Positions 1-8,230 of a stretch of DNA of 64,000 bases are shown piece after piece (the first letter of the stretch is position 1; each line of letters opens with the position of its first letter). Origin of the DNA: Ferrimonas gelatinilytica (GTDB lineage Bacteria; Pseudomonadota; Gammaproteobacteria; Enterobacterales; Shewanellaceae); contig NZ_BAABLF010000014.1 of NCBI RefSeq assembly GCF_039544205.1, positions 62,001 through 126,000 on the forward strand, given 5' to 3'. Position numbers and translations under genes: made by a program. Below the pieces are notes generated by a model. That model did not search any database. It was not told the origin of the DNA and was given only the letters and a program-made list of their open reading frames with translations.

Positions 1-102
1 CAGCAGGGCGGCGAGTACGCGTCCCTGTACCAGCTGGCCGAGGCCGGGAATGAAGAAGCTGCAGATGGCGGCAAGGACATTGCCGGTTGAACCCTGGGGC
101 AT
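1..102 (-). CDS. Small membrane protein, N-terminal part only (cut by window edge)
   Basis: Only the first 34 codons are in the window; the gene continues beyond position 1. The start is ATG at 102 with a good ribosome-binding site (AGGAG) eight bases upstream on the minus strand. The visible protein begins MPQGSTGN and then has a hydrophobic stretch with PGLGQL, a motif common in small TM2-like or YqaE-like membrane proteins. I cannot name the family from this fragment. It is transcribed divergently from yihY. Confidence 0.55.
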   Translation of the reverse strand, partial: MPQGSTGNVLAAICSFFIPGLGQLVQGRVLAALL

Positions 103-198
103 GTTGACTCCTAAACTTTTTGTAATTTGGCTCCGTTTCTGGAAATGTTGCCCTAATGTAAGTCGAGGTACCAGCAGTAAAAAAGGGAGCGCAGTAGG

Positions 199-1077
199 AT
201 GTTAGCAAAGTGGCAGCAGGTATGGCGGGAAACGGATTGGCGCCGGCTTTGGGGGTTCATTCCCTTCTGCTGGCAGCGTAGTCAGGAGATTGGCCTGCAG
301 ATCACCGCAGGCCATCTGGCCTACGTCACCCTGCTCTCTCTGGTGCCTATGATGGCGGTGGTGCTGTCGGTGTTCTCCGCCTTTCCGGGCTTCCAGAACG
401 CTAGGGGAAAACTGGAGAGCTTTGTGTACGAGAATTTCGTTCCGGCCGCCGGAGATACGGTGCAGCAGTACCTGACGGAATTCGTTGGCAACGCCTCCAA
501 GATGACCGCGGTCGGTGTGTTGTTCCTGGCCCTGGTCGCGTTGATGCTGATCTCCAACATCGACAAGGCCCTGAACCGGATCTTCGCCATTCGCTCCCAG
601 CGGCGCTGGGTGTACTCCTTCTCTCTGTACTGGATGATCCTCACCCTGGGGCCCATCCTGATGGGGGCCAGTATCGCGGTCACCTCTTACGTTGTTTCGC
701 TAGAGCTGTTTACCGACGGCGGATTCTCCGGCCTCTACGCGTTTCTCATCAGTCGCTTACCTTTGCTCTTGTCAGTGGCGGCCTTTACCTTGCTCTATAC
801 CTTGGTACCCAACACCCGGGTCAGAATCGCTCACTCACTGAGCGGGGCCTTTATGGCCGCACTTTTGTTCGAAGCCAGTAAAAAGGGCTTTGCCTGGTAC
901 GTCACCACCTTCCCCTCTTATGAGGCGATCTACGGGGCCCTGGCCACCATTCCCATCCTATTTCTCTGGGTGTATCTCTCCTGGCTGATCGTGCTCGCGG
1001 GGGCGGCCATCACCGCCGCCATTCCTGAGTATTGGTCCGCTCTCGCTTGCGAAGCGGACGACGAGAACGGATCATAA
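199..1077 (+). CDS. yihY: YihY/BrkB family inner-membrane protein
   Basis: This 292-residue protein is close in length to E. coli YihY (290). It has about six hydrophobic helices and the family's N-terminal signature around residues 30-55 (GLQITAGHLAYVTLLSLVP). The family was once called ribonuclease BN, but that activity belongs to another protein; YihY is an integral membrane protein of uncertain function related to BrkB. A GGAG-type ribosome-binding site precedes ATG 199. It is followed by dtd and a YiiD-type thioesterase, the same order as in E. coli, which supports the assignment and suggests one transcript. Confidence 0.9.
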   Translation: MLAKWQQVWRETDWRRLWGFIPFCWQRSQEIGLQITAGHLAYVTLLSLVPMMAVVLSVFSAFPGFQNARGKLESFVYENFVPAAGDTVQQYLTEFVGNASKMTAVGVLFLALVALMLISNIDKALNRIFAIRSQRRWVYSFSLYWMILTLGPILMGASIAVTSYVVSLELFTDGGFSGLYAFLISRLPLLLSVAAFTLLYTLVPNTRVRIAHSLSGAFMAALLFEASKKGFAWYVTTFPSYEAIYGALATIPILFLWVYLSWLIVLAGAAITAAIPEYWSALACEADDENGS

Positions 1078-1107
1078 CGCTCATTTGTGGTAGCGAGAGG
1101 ACGAAGG

Positions 1108-1545
1108 ATGATCGCACTGATCCAGCGGGTGCACCATGCCAAGGTGGAGGTCTGCGGTGACGCTGTTGGGGCTATCGACCGGGGATTGCTGGTGTTCCTG
1201 GGGGTGGAGCAGCAGGATGACAGCGATAAGCTGAAACGGCTGGCGGACAAGGTGATGAACTACAGGGTGTTTGCGGACCAGGACGATAAGATGAACCTGA
1301 GTGTGCGTGATATCGGCGGCAGCCTGTTGGTCGTAAGCCAGTTCACCCTGGCAGCAGATACCCGCAAGGGGCTGCGTCCCAGCTTCTCCTGCGCCGCCCA
1401 CCCAAGCGTGGCTGAACAGCAGTACGAGGCTTTTGTCGCCTATTGCCGCGGCCAGGGTGTGGCGGTGGAAACCGGCCGCTTCGGCGCCGATATGCAGGTC
1501 TCTCTCTGCAATGACGGTCCGGTTACCTTCTCCTTACAGGTCTGA
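1108..1545 (+). CDS. dtd: D-aminoacyl-tRNA deacylase
   Basis: Hydrolyses D-aminoacyl-tRNAs (classically D-Tyr-tRNA) in the cytoplasm, and in known enzymes also mischarged Gly-tRNA(Ala). The 145-residue length is exactly that of the family. The active-site signatures are present: SQFT at residues 77-80 and NDGPVT ending at 140, the latter containing the Gly-cisPro and threonine that define Dtd. I chose ATG 1108 (MIALIQRV), preceded by AAGG, rather than an in-frame start seven codons upstream, because the family starts at MIALIQR/MKALIQR. The next gene begins five bases after the stop. Confidence 0.96.
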   Translation: MIALIQRVHHAKVEVCGDAVGAIDRGLLVFLGVEQQDDSDKLKRLADKVMNYRVFADQDDKMNLSVRDIGGSLLVVSQFTLAADTRKGLRPSFSCAAHPSVAEQQYEAFVAYCRGQGVAVETGRFGADMQVSLCNDGPVTFSLQV

Positions 1546-1549
1546 GCGG

Positions 1550-1978
1550 ATGGGGTCCTGTTCACTGCGTCGCCTGACAGCCCTTTGGCATGAAACCATT
1601 CCCCTGTCCCGTTTTATGGGCATAGAGGCGGTGGCATTTGAGGAGGGTTCTCTCCTGACCCGGGCGGATACCGAGGCGAACAAAAACCTGCACGGAACCG
1701 CATTTGCCGGCAGCCTCTACAGCCTGGCAACCCTGACCGGGTGGGGCCGGGTCTGGTTGGCGCTGGAAGAAGCGGGATTGAGTGGTGATATCGTGTTGGC
1801 CGAGGGGCAGATCCACTATCGCCGGCCGGTTCGGGGGCTTCCCCAAAGTCGAAGCCTGCCGGTTCAATGGGATCTGACGCCCCTGGCGCGGGGAGAAAAA
1901 GCGGTTTGTCCAGTGACGGTGGCCATCGGCGAGGAGGCCCGGTTCCAGGGCCGCTTCGTGGTGTTGCCGCGCAGTTAG
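1550..1978 (+). CDS. YiiD C-terminal-type thioesterase domain protein
   Basis: This 142-residue protein matches the hot-dog-fold thioesterase domain that forms the C-terminal half of E. coli YiiD; the N-terminal acetyltransferase half of YiiD is absent. Visible signatures are IPLSRFMGI near the start and NKNLHGTAFAGSLYSLA around residues 44-60, the segment that forms the hot-dog central helix. It probably acts on an acyl-CoA or acyl-ACP, substrate unknown. The start ATG 1550 follows the dtd stop by five bases, so the two are likely translationally linked. An out-of-frame overlap with dtd from 1433 is open but would not be a sensible start. Confidence 0.8.
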   Translation: MGSCSLRRLTALWHETIPLSRFMGIEAVAFEEGSLLTRADTEANKNLHGTAFAGSLYSLATLTGWGRVWLALEEAGLSGDIVLAEGQIHYRRPVRGLPQSRSLPVQWDLTPLARGEKAVCPVTVAIGEEARFQGRFVVLPRS

Positions 1979-1985
1979 ATTGAAT

Positions 1986-2011
1986 CGGGGCCTGCCCAAG
2001 GGCGGGCCCCG
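1986..2011. terminator. GC-rich hairpin between convergent genes
   Basis: CGGGGCC and GGGCCCCG arms form a strong stem in the gap between the thioesterase gene (plus) and the DUF3014 gene (minus). There is no clear T-run on either side, so this is a weak terminator call. Confidence 0.4.
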
Positions 2012-2017
2012 ACGCGA

Positions 2018-2875
2018 TCACCCCTCTAGCAGCTCCTTGAACCGACGTAGGAAGGACTTCACTTTACGGGTGTTGTCCGGACCCATGCGGATCATTAGCT
2101 TGTGGGCATCGGGCAATGCTTCAACCTGCGGATCGGCATAGCGATAGTTAACGCTGTGACTTTCCAGCAGCAGTGGTTGCTCATACTCCGGTGCCCGCAG
2201 CAGCAGATCGATGGCATCGATGAGGGCGCTGCGCAGTTGCCCCGCCGGGTATCCCAGCTCCTGGTAGGCACTTTCCAGCAGCGGCTCGGTGCGCTCGAAG
2301 GTGCGGTACAAAGTCTCAACGTCCAGTTGCTCGATGAAGTCGGCGTACTTGTCATAACGGCGATAGCCAGCGGGATCCAAATAGAGGCTGTTGTTGACTT
2401 CGAGGGCGATAAACTCCTGCTCCAGAGGTTCAAACGGCCCCTGCTGCCGCATCACCTCGCCGCTGGCCAGGTTGTCGATAAACACCGTCAGGCGCCGTAC
2501 CAGGTTGTCCGGCTTCAGGGCTTCATCGATCTGCATGCCATCGGCAATGGTTTGCAGTTGCTCCTGGGCAAAGGGATCGCTGTTGTCGAGACTGGGCAGG
2601 GGTTCCGGCTCAGGAACGGATTCAGGCTCCGGCGATGGCACGGGATCCGCTTCCGGCAGTACCTCGGGTTCCGGCTCCGGCAGCGGGGCCACCGGCAGCG
2701 GCTCCTCCGGCAGGGTGACGGGCGCCACCTCGGTCACCGGTTCCGGCTCGGCCATATCCGAATTTTGGACCAAAAAGTACCAGCCTGCGGCACAGGCGAT
2801 CACCACCAGAAGCACCAGGATCAGGGCAAACTGGTTGAGCCGGGAGCGACTTTGCGTGTCATCATTTTGATTCAT
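2018..2875 (-). CDS. DUF3014 family membrane-anchored protein
   Basis: A 285-residue protein with a single N-terminal transmembrane anchor (about residues 14-34), a long Pro/Glu-rich linker (about 40-95, many PEPE and PLP repeats), and a C-terminal globular domain matching the DUF3014 family. The topology suggests a short cytoplasmic tail and a periplasmic domain held away from the membrane by the rigid linker. The function of DUF3014 is unknown. I chose the ATG at 2875 (MNQNDDTQ); a start nine codons earlier is possible. It lies beside recG, transcribed in the same direction, with about 85 bp between them. Confidence 0.7.
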   Translation of the reverse strand: MNQNDDTQSRSRLNQFALILVLLVVIACAAGWYFLVQNSDMAEPEPVTEVAPVTLPEEPLPVAPLPEPEPEVLPEADPVPSPEPESVPEPEPLPSLDNSDPFAQEQLQTIADGMQIDEALKPDNLVRRLTVFIDNLASGEVMRQQGPFEPLEQEFIALEVNNSLYLDPAGYRRYDKYADFIEQLDVETLYRTFERTEPLLESAYQELGYPAGQLRSALIDAIDLLLRAPEYEQPLLLESHSVNYRYADPQVEALPDAHKLMIRMGPDNTRKVKSFLRRFKELLEG

Positions 2876-2960
2876 CAGGGATACCCATCTTCTTGATCTC
2901 AATATGCATTATGGCCTCTTTTCAGCATAGTGGCCGGTGTTGATTGTGGCTAGCCAGCGC

Positions 2961-5051
2961 TCAGGCCTGGCCGTAGATTTCTCGCCCAGAGAGCCAGCGC
3001 CCGATGATGGCATCGACGCACTGGGGATGGCGCTGCATTAGGTGCTGGGCCAGCCTCTGAACCTGGGGAATGAGGTGGCCGTCGCGAACCAGGTCGGCGA
3101 TCTTAAGTTCGGCCAGGCCGGTCTGACGGGTACCCAAAACCTCGCCGGGGCCGCGGATCTCCAAGTCCCGCTGGGCGATCTGGAAGCCATCGTTGCTCTC
3201 CCTAAGCACCCCCAACCTGGCCTGGGCTGTTTTCGACAGTGGCGGGTGGTAGAGCAGGACACAGTGACTGGCGACCGAACCGCGGCCTACCCGGCCACGT
3301 AACTGGTGCAGCTGAGCAAGGCCCAGGCGTTCGGGGTTTTCGATGATCATCAGGCTGGCGTTGGGCACATCCACCCCCACCTCGATCACCGTGGTGGCCA
3401 CCAGCAACTGCAGAGCTCCGGACTTGAACGCCTCCATCACTTGCTGTTTTTCGTCCGCTTTCATGCGACCGTGGACCAAACCCACGGTGATCTCAGGCAG
3501 GGATTCGGTCAGCTCGCTGGCACACTCCTCCGCCGCCTGACACTGCAACACTTCCGACTCGTCGATGAGGGTACAGACCCAGTACGCCTGGCGTCCGTCG
3601 GCACAGGCCTGACGCACCCGCTCAATCACCTCCCCCCGTCGGCTGTCGCCGATGGCAACCGTGGTGATGGGGGTGCGTCCAGGGGGTAACTCGTCGATCA
3701 CCGAAACATCGAGATCGGCGTAGGCGGTCATCGCCAGCGTTCGAGGGATGGGGGTGGCGGTCATGATCAACTGGTGAGGGTAGCGGCCCGCTTTCTGGCC
3801 CTTCTCCCTCAGCTCAAGGCGTTGATGGACGCCGAAACGGTGCTGTTCATCAACGATGGCCAGGGCCAGGTGGTCAAACTCCACCGCCGATTGGAAGATG
3901 GCATGGGTTCCCACCACCATCTTGGCCTCACCGCTGCGGATCGCCGTCAGGGTGGCCTCCCGAGCCTTCCCTTTGAGTTTGCCCGCCAACCAGGCGACTT
4001 CGATGCCCAGTGGATTGAACCAGCGAGAAAACGCCAGGGCATGTTGCTCCGCCAGCAGCTCCGTGGGAGCCATCAATGCCACCTGGTAACCCTGGCCGAT
4101 GGCCGTAAGGGCAGCCAGGGCGGCCACCAGGGTCTTACCTGAGCCCACATCGCCCTGTACCAGTCGCATCATGGGTTCTGGCCGGGCCAAGTCGGTGCGG
4201 ATCTCATCCACGACGCGGCGTTGGGCCGCAGTGGGAGAAAAGGGCAAGGCGGTGAGGAAGGGGTGTTCCAGGTCCGCATTGATGGTCAGTGAAAGCGCCC
4301 TATGGCCGCCCTGTTTGGCCCGGATCTGCAGCATCGACAGGTTCTGTGCCAGCAGCTCCTCCAGCACCAGGCGCTGCTGGGCCGGGTGTTCGCCGGCTTC
4401 CAGTGTGCTGATGCTGATCTCCGGCGGTGGCCGGTGGATGAGGCGGATGGCGTCACACAGGGGAATTTGGTTCGGATAGAGTCCCTCGGGCAGCAGTTCC
4501 TGCAGGGGAGTGTGTTGTAGAGTCTGCAGCGCCTGCTCGGACAGCTTGCGCAGGCTGGCCTGTTTGAGTCCTTCAGTCGCTGGATAGACCGGCGTCAGAC
4601 TCTGTTCCAGTAGGGGATGGGTGTGCTCGCCCAGGACATGGTATTCAGGGTGGATGATCTCCAGGCCCTTGAGGCCGGCCCGAACCTCACCGAAGGCCCG
4701 CACTGTGGCACCGGTGCGGAAACTCTCTTTCTGTGCCAGGGCAAAGTTGAAAAAGCGCAGGGTGACCGGGCCGCTGGCATCCACCAGCTTGACCGTCATC
4801 ATCCGCTTGCGGCCGTAGCTGACATGGCTACTGACCACTTCGCCCTCGATGGTCGCATGCTGCCCCGGTGTCACCATCGCCACGGGCCAGATCCGGGTCC
4901 GGTCTTCGTAGCGCAGCGGCAGGTGAAACAGCATATCCTGGATGGTTCGGATCCCGAGCCGGGCGAGCTTTTCCGCCAGTTTGTCACCCACCCCCTTAAG
5001 CTGGGTGATGGGCTGATGGGCCAGGGAGTCCATGGGGGCGAGAGCGGTCAC
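2961..5051 (-). CDS. recG: ATP-dependent DNA helicase RecG
   Basis: Branch-migration helicase that regresses stalled replication forks and processes Holliday junctions. At 696 residues it matches E. coli RecG (693). In order: an N-terminal wedge domain with an OB fold (LPLRYEDRT near residue 45), then two helicase lobes with Walker A (GDVGSGKT, near residue 300) and the RecG-type Walker B DEQH (near 400). The TRG motif region follows in RTLAMTAYADLD and the GRVGRG motif VI. The start is GTG at 5051 after an AGAAGG ribosome-binding site; an internal ATG six codons later is the alternative. In this lineage the spoT-trmH-recG block is split by an acyl-CoA synthetase gene. Confidence 0.96.
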   Translation of the reverse strand: MTALAPMDSLAHQPITQLKGVGDKLAEKLARLGIRTIQDMLFHLPLRYEDRTRIWPVAMVTPGQHATIEGEVVSSHVSYGRKRMMTVKLVDASGPVTLRFFNFALAQKESFRTGATVRAFGEVRAGLKGLEIIHPEYHVLGEHTHPLLEQSLTPVYPATEGLKQASLRKLSEQALQTLQHTPLQELLPEGLYPNQIPLCDAIRLIHRPPPEISISTLEAGEHPAQQRLVLEELLAQNLSMLQIRAKQGGHRALSLTINADLEHPFLTALPFSPTAAQRRVVDEIRTDLARPEPMMRLVQGDVGSGKTLVAALAALTAIGQGYQVALMAPTELLAEQHALAFSRWFNPLGIEVAWLAGKLKGKAREATLTAIRSGEAKMVVGTHAIFQSAVEFDHLALAIVDEQHRFGVHQRLELREKGQKAGRYPHQLIMTATPIPRTLAMTAYADLDVSVIDELPPGRTPITTVAIGDSRRGEVIERVRQACADGRQAYWVCTLIDESEVLQCQAAEECASELTESLPEITVGLVHGRMKADEKQQVMEAFKSGALQLLVATTVIEVGVDVPNASLMIIENPERLGLAQLHQLRGRVGRGSVASHCVLLYHPPLSKTAQARLGVLRESNDGFQIAQRDLEIRGPGEVLGTRQTGLAELKIADLVRDGHLIPQVQRLAQHLMQRHPQCVDAIIGRWLSGREIYGQA

Positions 5052-5138
5052 GGGTGCCTTCTGATCACTGTATGTTTGTCCAGATAATAGCAGCCCGTGA
5101 CTTAAGGATCAGCCCCTTATCTCAGGGGGACGCTGTGA

Positions 5139-6788
5139 TCAGTCCGCTTCCCAGAGGATCGCCTCGTTGCGCATGGTGCTGATGGTCTCGCCGAAACGCT
5201 GCTCCAGGATGTGCCGCTTGATCTTCAAGGTCGGCGTAAGAACGTCGTTCTCCACTGTCCAGGGTTCCTGCACCACCAGAATGCCACCCACCACCTCGTG
5301 GGACTCTAGCGAGCGGTTGACCAGTCGCAGTGTCTCCAGCAGTGAGGCCTTGACCTGCTCCCGGGGCAACAGGGCGGCCCCCTCCGACAACTGGACCAGC
5401 GCCACCGGGTAGGGGGCACCGGAGCCGATGACGCAGACCAGCTCGATATGACTGTCCTGGGCGAACTTGCGCTCCAGAGGCACCGGGCTTACGTACTTGC
5501 CTTTGGCCGATTTAAAGTTGTCCTTCACCCGGCCGATGATGGTGACATAGCCATCTTCATCGATTTCGGCCTGATCACCGGTGCGGAAAAAACCATCTTC
5601 GGTAAAGACCGCGGCCGTGCCCTCGTCATTCTGGTAGTAGCCGCTGAACAGACCCGGGCTCTTGAACAGCAGTTCCAGGTTATCGCCAATCTTTACTTCA
5701 CACTCGGTGCCGGCGGTGCCGACACTGCCGATTTTATCGGCCCGGAAAGGCAGGTTGAGGGTGGCATAGGCGCTGTTTTCGGTCATACCCCATGCTTCGG
5801 TGATCTCCATACCCAGTTCCCGGTACCAGTGCAGCAGGGCCGGAGAGACCGGTGCCGAGCCGCAGCCTAGAACCTTGGCGCTGGCGAGCCCCAGCTGGGT
5901 GCGGATTTTGCGCGCCACCAGGCCACGGATAAGCGGCAACTTCATCAACAGTGCCAGCTTGCTGCGGCCCACCTTGTCGATGATGTTTTTCTGAAACAGG
6001 GTCCAAAGCCGGGGCACCGAGAGGAAGAAGGTGGGCTGAGCGACCTTGACGTCCTCGACAAAGCTGTCCAGCGATTCCACGAAGTAGACGGTCATGCCGG
6101 TGTAGTAGCTTGAGCCCATGATGTAGACCCGCTCGGTAATGTGGGCTAGGGGCAGATAGCTGATAACCCGATCTTTTTCGTCTGCTCCCAGGTGTTTGGC
6201 CACCGCCCGCCCGGCCCAGCTGAAGGCGCGGTAGGTTTCGATGGCGCCCTTGGGGCTGCCGGTGGAGCCCGAGGTGTAGATGATGGTCATCACATCGTCG
6301 AGCTGGGGGCGGATCTCCTCCAGCGGCGCACTCATGGTCAGCAGCTGATCCCAACGGTACTGCACCGGCAGGGTCGGGTAGGAGAGATCAAAGCGCAATA
6401 TCTCGTCGGGAATGGCGGCTTCCTGGGATGCCGGATCGTCCAGTTTGCCCAGGAATACCGCCTTGGCACCGGAGTGTCGCAGGACGTAACGGACGGTATC
6501 CTCGTTGGCGGTCGGATAGATGGGGATGGAGATGAACCCTCCCGCCTGCAGGGCCAGGTCGGCGATGAACCACTGGGCGCAGTTTTTCGACAGGATGGCG
6601 ATCTTATCGCCTCGCTGGAGCCCCAGCTGCCGAAGGGCGCCGGCCAGCCGGTAGACCTGATCGTGCACCTCGCTCCAGGTCAGGTCATGAAGCTGGCGCT
6701 CCCGCGGCTGGCGCAGGAAGGGTTGATTGGGTTGCAGCTGGCTCCAGTGATCCAGCATATCCAGTGGCATGTTGAGCGGGTGGGACAT
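5139..6788 (-). CDS. AMP-forming long-chain acyl-CoA synthetase
   Basis: A 549-residue ANL-superfamily ligase that would activate a fatty or related carboxylic acid with ATP and transfer it to CoA. The phosphate-binding loop TSGSTGSPKG is near residue 172. The adenylation motifs AWGMTEN (near 340) and TGDQAEID (near 405) are intact, followed by GRVKDNFKSAKGKYVSP, typical of long-chain-type (FadD15-like) synthetases. No membrane segment is evident. The start ATG 6788 has a GGAGAG ribosome-binding site; an upstream in-frame ATG lacks one. It stands alone between recG and trmH with its own 260-bp upstream region. Substrate chain length cannot be read from sequence. Confidence 0.88.
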   Translation of the reverse strand: MSHPLNMPLDMLDHWSQLQPNQPFLRQPRERQLHDLTWSEVHDQVYRLAGALRQLGLQRGDKIAILSKNCAQWFIADLALQAGGFISIPIYPTANEDTVRYVLRHSGAKAVFLGKLDDPASQEAAIPDEILRFDLSYPTLPVQYRWDQLLTMSAPLEEIRPQLDDVMTIIYTSGSTGSPKGAIETYRAFSWAGRAVAKHLGADEKDRVISYLPLAHITERVYIMGSSYYTGMTVYFVESLDSFVEDVKVAQPTFFLSVPRLWTLFQKNIIDKVGRSKLALLMKLPLIRGLVARKIRTQLGLASAKVLGCGSAPVSPALLHWYRELGMEITEAWGMTENSAYATLNLPFRADKIGSVGTAGTECEVKIGDNLELLFKSPGLFSGYYQNDEGTAAVFTEDGFFRTGDQAEIDEDGYVTIIGRVKDNFKSAKGKYVSPVPLERKFAQDSHIELVCVIGSGAPYPVALVQLSEGAALLPREQVKASLLETLRLVNRSLESHEVVGGILVVQEPWTVENDVLTPTLKIKRHILEQRFGETISTMRNEAILWEAD

Positions 6789-7050
6789 GCGTCTCTCCAA
6801 GTCTGTTATCGTCCGTCGGGCCTTGAACAGGCCTCTCTTTGGGCAGGGGCGGATTGCGCTCCCCCCTTGGCTGTGCCCAAGTATGGCGGTCAGCGCCGGG
6901 CCCGGTTAGTAAAAACGGGTCTAACCAGTAGATAAATAAACAGACTTTTAACGGAAAGTGTAGGGATATGTAGCAAATCTGAACACTGTGGTGCGGTGGT
7001 GGAGGGATTCAGGCCGAAACAGACCGCCGGAGGGGGGGCGGTCTGCAGGC

Positions 7051-7758
7051 TCAATCGTCCAGGTGGGTCCAGGCGCGCTGGCTCATCTGCATCTTTTGCC
7101 ACCAGGATTCGCTGGCCTGGATCTGGCCCTGGTCATCGATGTGGGGGTAGGGCAGCCCCTTCTGTCGGCAGATCTTGGCGAAGATAGGGTGGCCACCCTC
7201 AAAAAGGTGGCGCTGACAACGCACCGGATCTAGAGTGCGAACCCCGTAGCAGCCCGCCTGCTGACGCTGACGCTGGGCCTCATAAAGGATCAGCGCCGCG
7301 GCGACAGAAACGTTGAGGGACTGAACCATGCCGACCATGGGCACGATGATCTGCTGATCCGCCAACCCCAGGGCCTCGGCGCTGATCCCGTCGCGCTCGT
7401 TACCCATCATCAGCGCGGTCGGGCGGGTGTAATCGATATCGCGGAAGTCGACGGCATCCTCGGAGAGATTGGTGACCAGCACCTGCATCCCCTGATCACG
7501 GAAGTGGTTGACGGCGTCGGCCGTGCTGGTGTGACTGCGTACATCCACCCATTGGCCGGAGCCGGAGGCCTTGTGGTTGGAGATGCGGCCACTTTCTGCC
7601 AGCCAGATGGCGTGTACATCCGTCACGCCTACCGCATCGGCGGTGCGGATCACCGCCGAGAGGTTGTGGGGCTTATGGATATGTTCCAGGCAAACGGTGA
7701 GGTCAGGTTGACGGTTATCCAGCATGGCGTTGATGCGGGCAAGACGTTCGGGGCTCAT
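7051..7758 (-). CDS. trmH: tRNA (guanosine(18)-2'-O)-methyltransferase TrmH
   Basis: SPOUT-class methyltransferase that 2'-O-methylates G18 in the tRNA D-loop. The 235-residue protein opens with MSPERLARINAMLDNRQPDL and carries the SPOUT motifs: an N-terminal asparagine/arginine segment (NLSAVIRTADAVG near residue 34), MGNERDGIS (motif 2, near 127), and the knotted SAM-binding motif 3 IVPMVGMVQSLNVSVAAAL (near 145). The C-terminal extension CxxHLFEGGHP is typical of TrmH. It follows ridA and spoT, as in many gammaproteobacteria. Confidence 0.93.
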   Translation of the reverse strand: MSPERLARINAMLDNRQPDLTVCLEHIHKPHNLSAVIRTADAVGVTDVHAIWLAESGRISNHKASGSGQWVDVRSHTSTADAVNHFRDQGMQVLVTNLSEDAVDFRDIDYTRPTALMMGNERDGISAEALGLADQQIIVPMVGMVQSLNVSVAAALILYEAQRQRQQAGCYGVRTLDPVRCQRHLFEGGHPIFAKICRQKGLPYPHIDDQGQIQASESWWQKMQMSQRAWTHLDD

Positions 7759-7792
7759 GGTGTGCTCGATTCTGGGTTCACGAATACAACAA

Positions 7793-7811
7793 CGGGGGCA
7801 CAGGGCCCCCG
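7793..7811 (-). terminator. Hairpin between ridA and trmH
   Basis: CGGGGGC and GCCCCCG arms with a five-base loop lie downstream of ridA on the minus strand. A moderately T-rich stretch follows (TTGTTGTATT). It may be a partial terminator that reduces read-through into trmH. Confidence 0.5.
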
Positions 7812-7835
7812 GTTCAAAGGATGTTCGGCGGGGCG

Positions 7836-8219
7836 TTACAGCACCATGACGCCGTCCATCTCCACCAACACGCCCTTGGGCAGCTCCTTTACGCCGATGG
7901 CGGCACGGGCGGGGTAGGGAGCCTGGATATACTGGCCCATCACCTCATTGACCTTGGCAAAGTTACTCAGGTCCAGCATGAAGATGTTGAGCTTGACGAT
8001 ATCCTGCAGGCTACCGCCGGCGGCTTCACAGACCGCCTTGAGGTTTTCAAACACCTGTACCACCTGGCTGTCGAAGTCCTCACCGGCTTTCTCCATTGTG
8101 GCCGGATCCAGCGGGATCTGGCCGGAAAGGTAGACGGTGTCGCCTACTTTCACTGCCTGGGAGTAGGTGCCGATGGCCGCTGGGGCCTTGTCCGTGTGAA
8201 TGATGGTTTTTTCTGCCAT
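7836..8219 (-). CDS. ridA: RidA family reactive-intermediate deaminase
   Basis: Hydrolyses reactive enamine/imine intermediates such as 2-aminoacrylate made by PLP enzymes, protecting metabolism in the cytoplasm. The 127 residues match the trimeric YjgF/YER057c/UK114 family. QIPLDPAT near residue 35 and the segment YPARAAIGVKELPKGVLVEMD near 103-123 contain the arginine that binds the substrate carboxylate. It sits 11 bp downstream of spoT, a conserved neighbourhood. Confidence 0.94.
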   Translation of the reverse strand: MAEKTIIHTDKAPAAIGTYSQAVKVGDTVYLSGQIPLDPATMEKAGEDFDSQVVQVFENLKAVCEAAGGSLQDIVKLNIFMLDLSNFAKVNEVMGQYIQAPYPARAAIGVKELPKGVLVEMDGVMVL

Positions 8220-8230
8220 GAAAGCGTCCT

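Noticed and set aside
2102..2896. A 264-codon frame antisense to the DUF3014 gene
   Set aside because: Its composition mirrors the Pro/Glu linker repeats and codon pattern of the real gene; no ribosome-binding site or domain.
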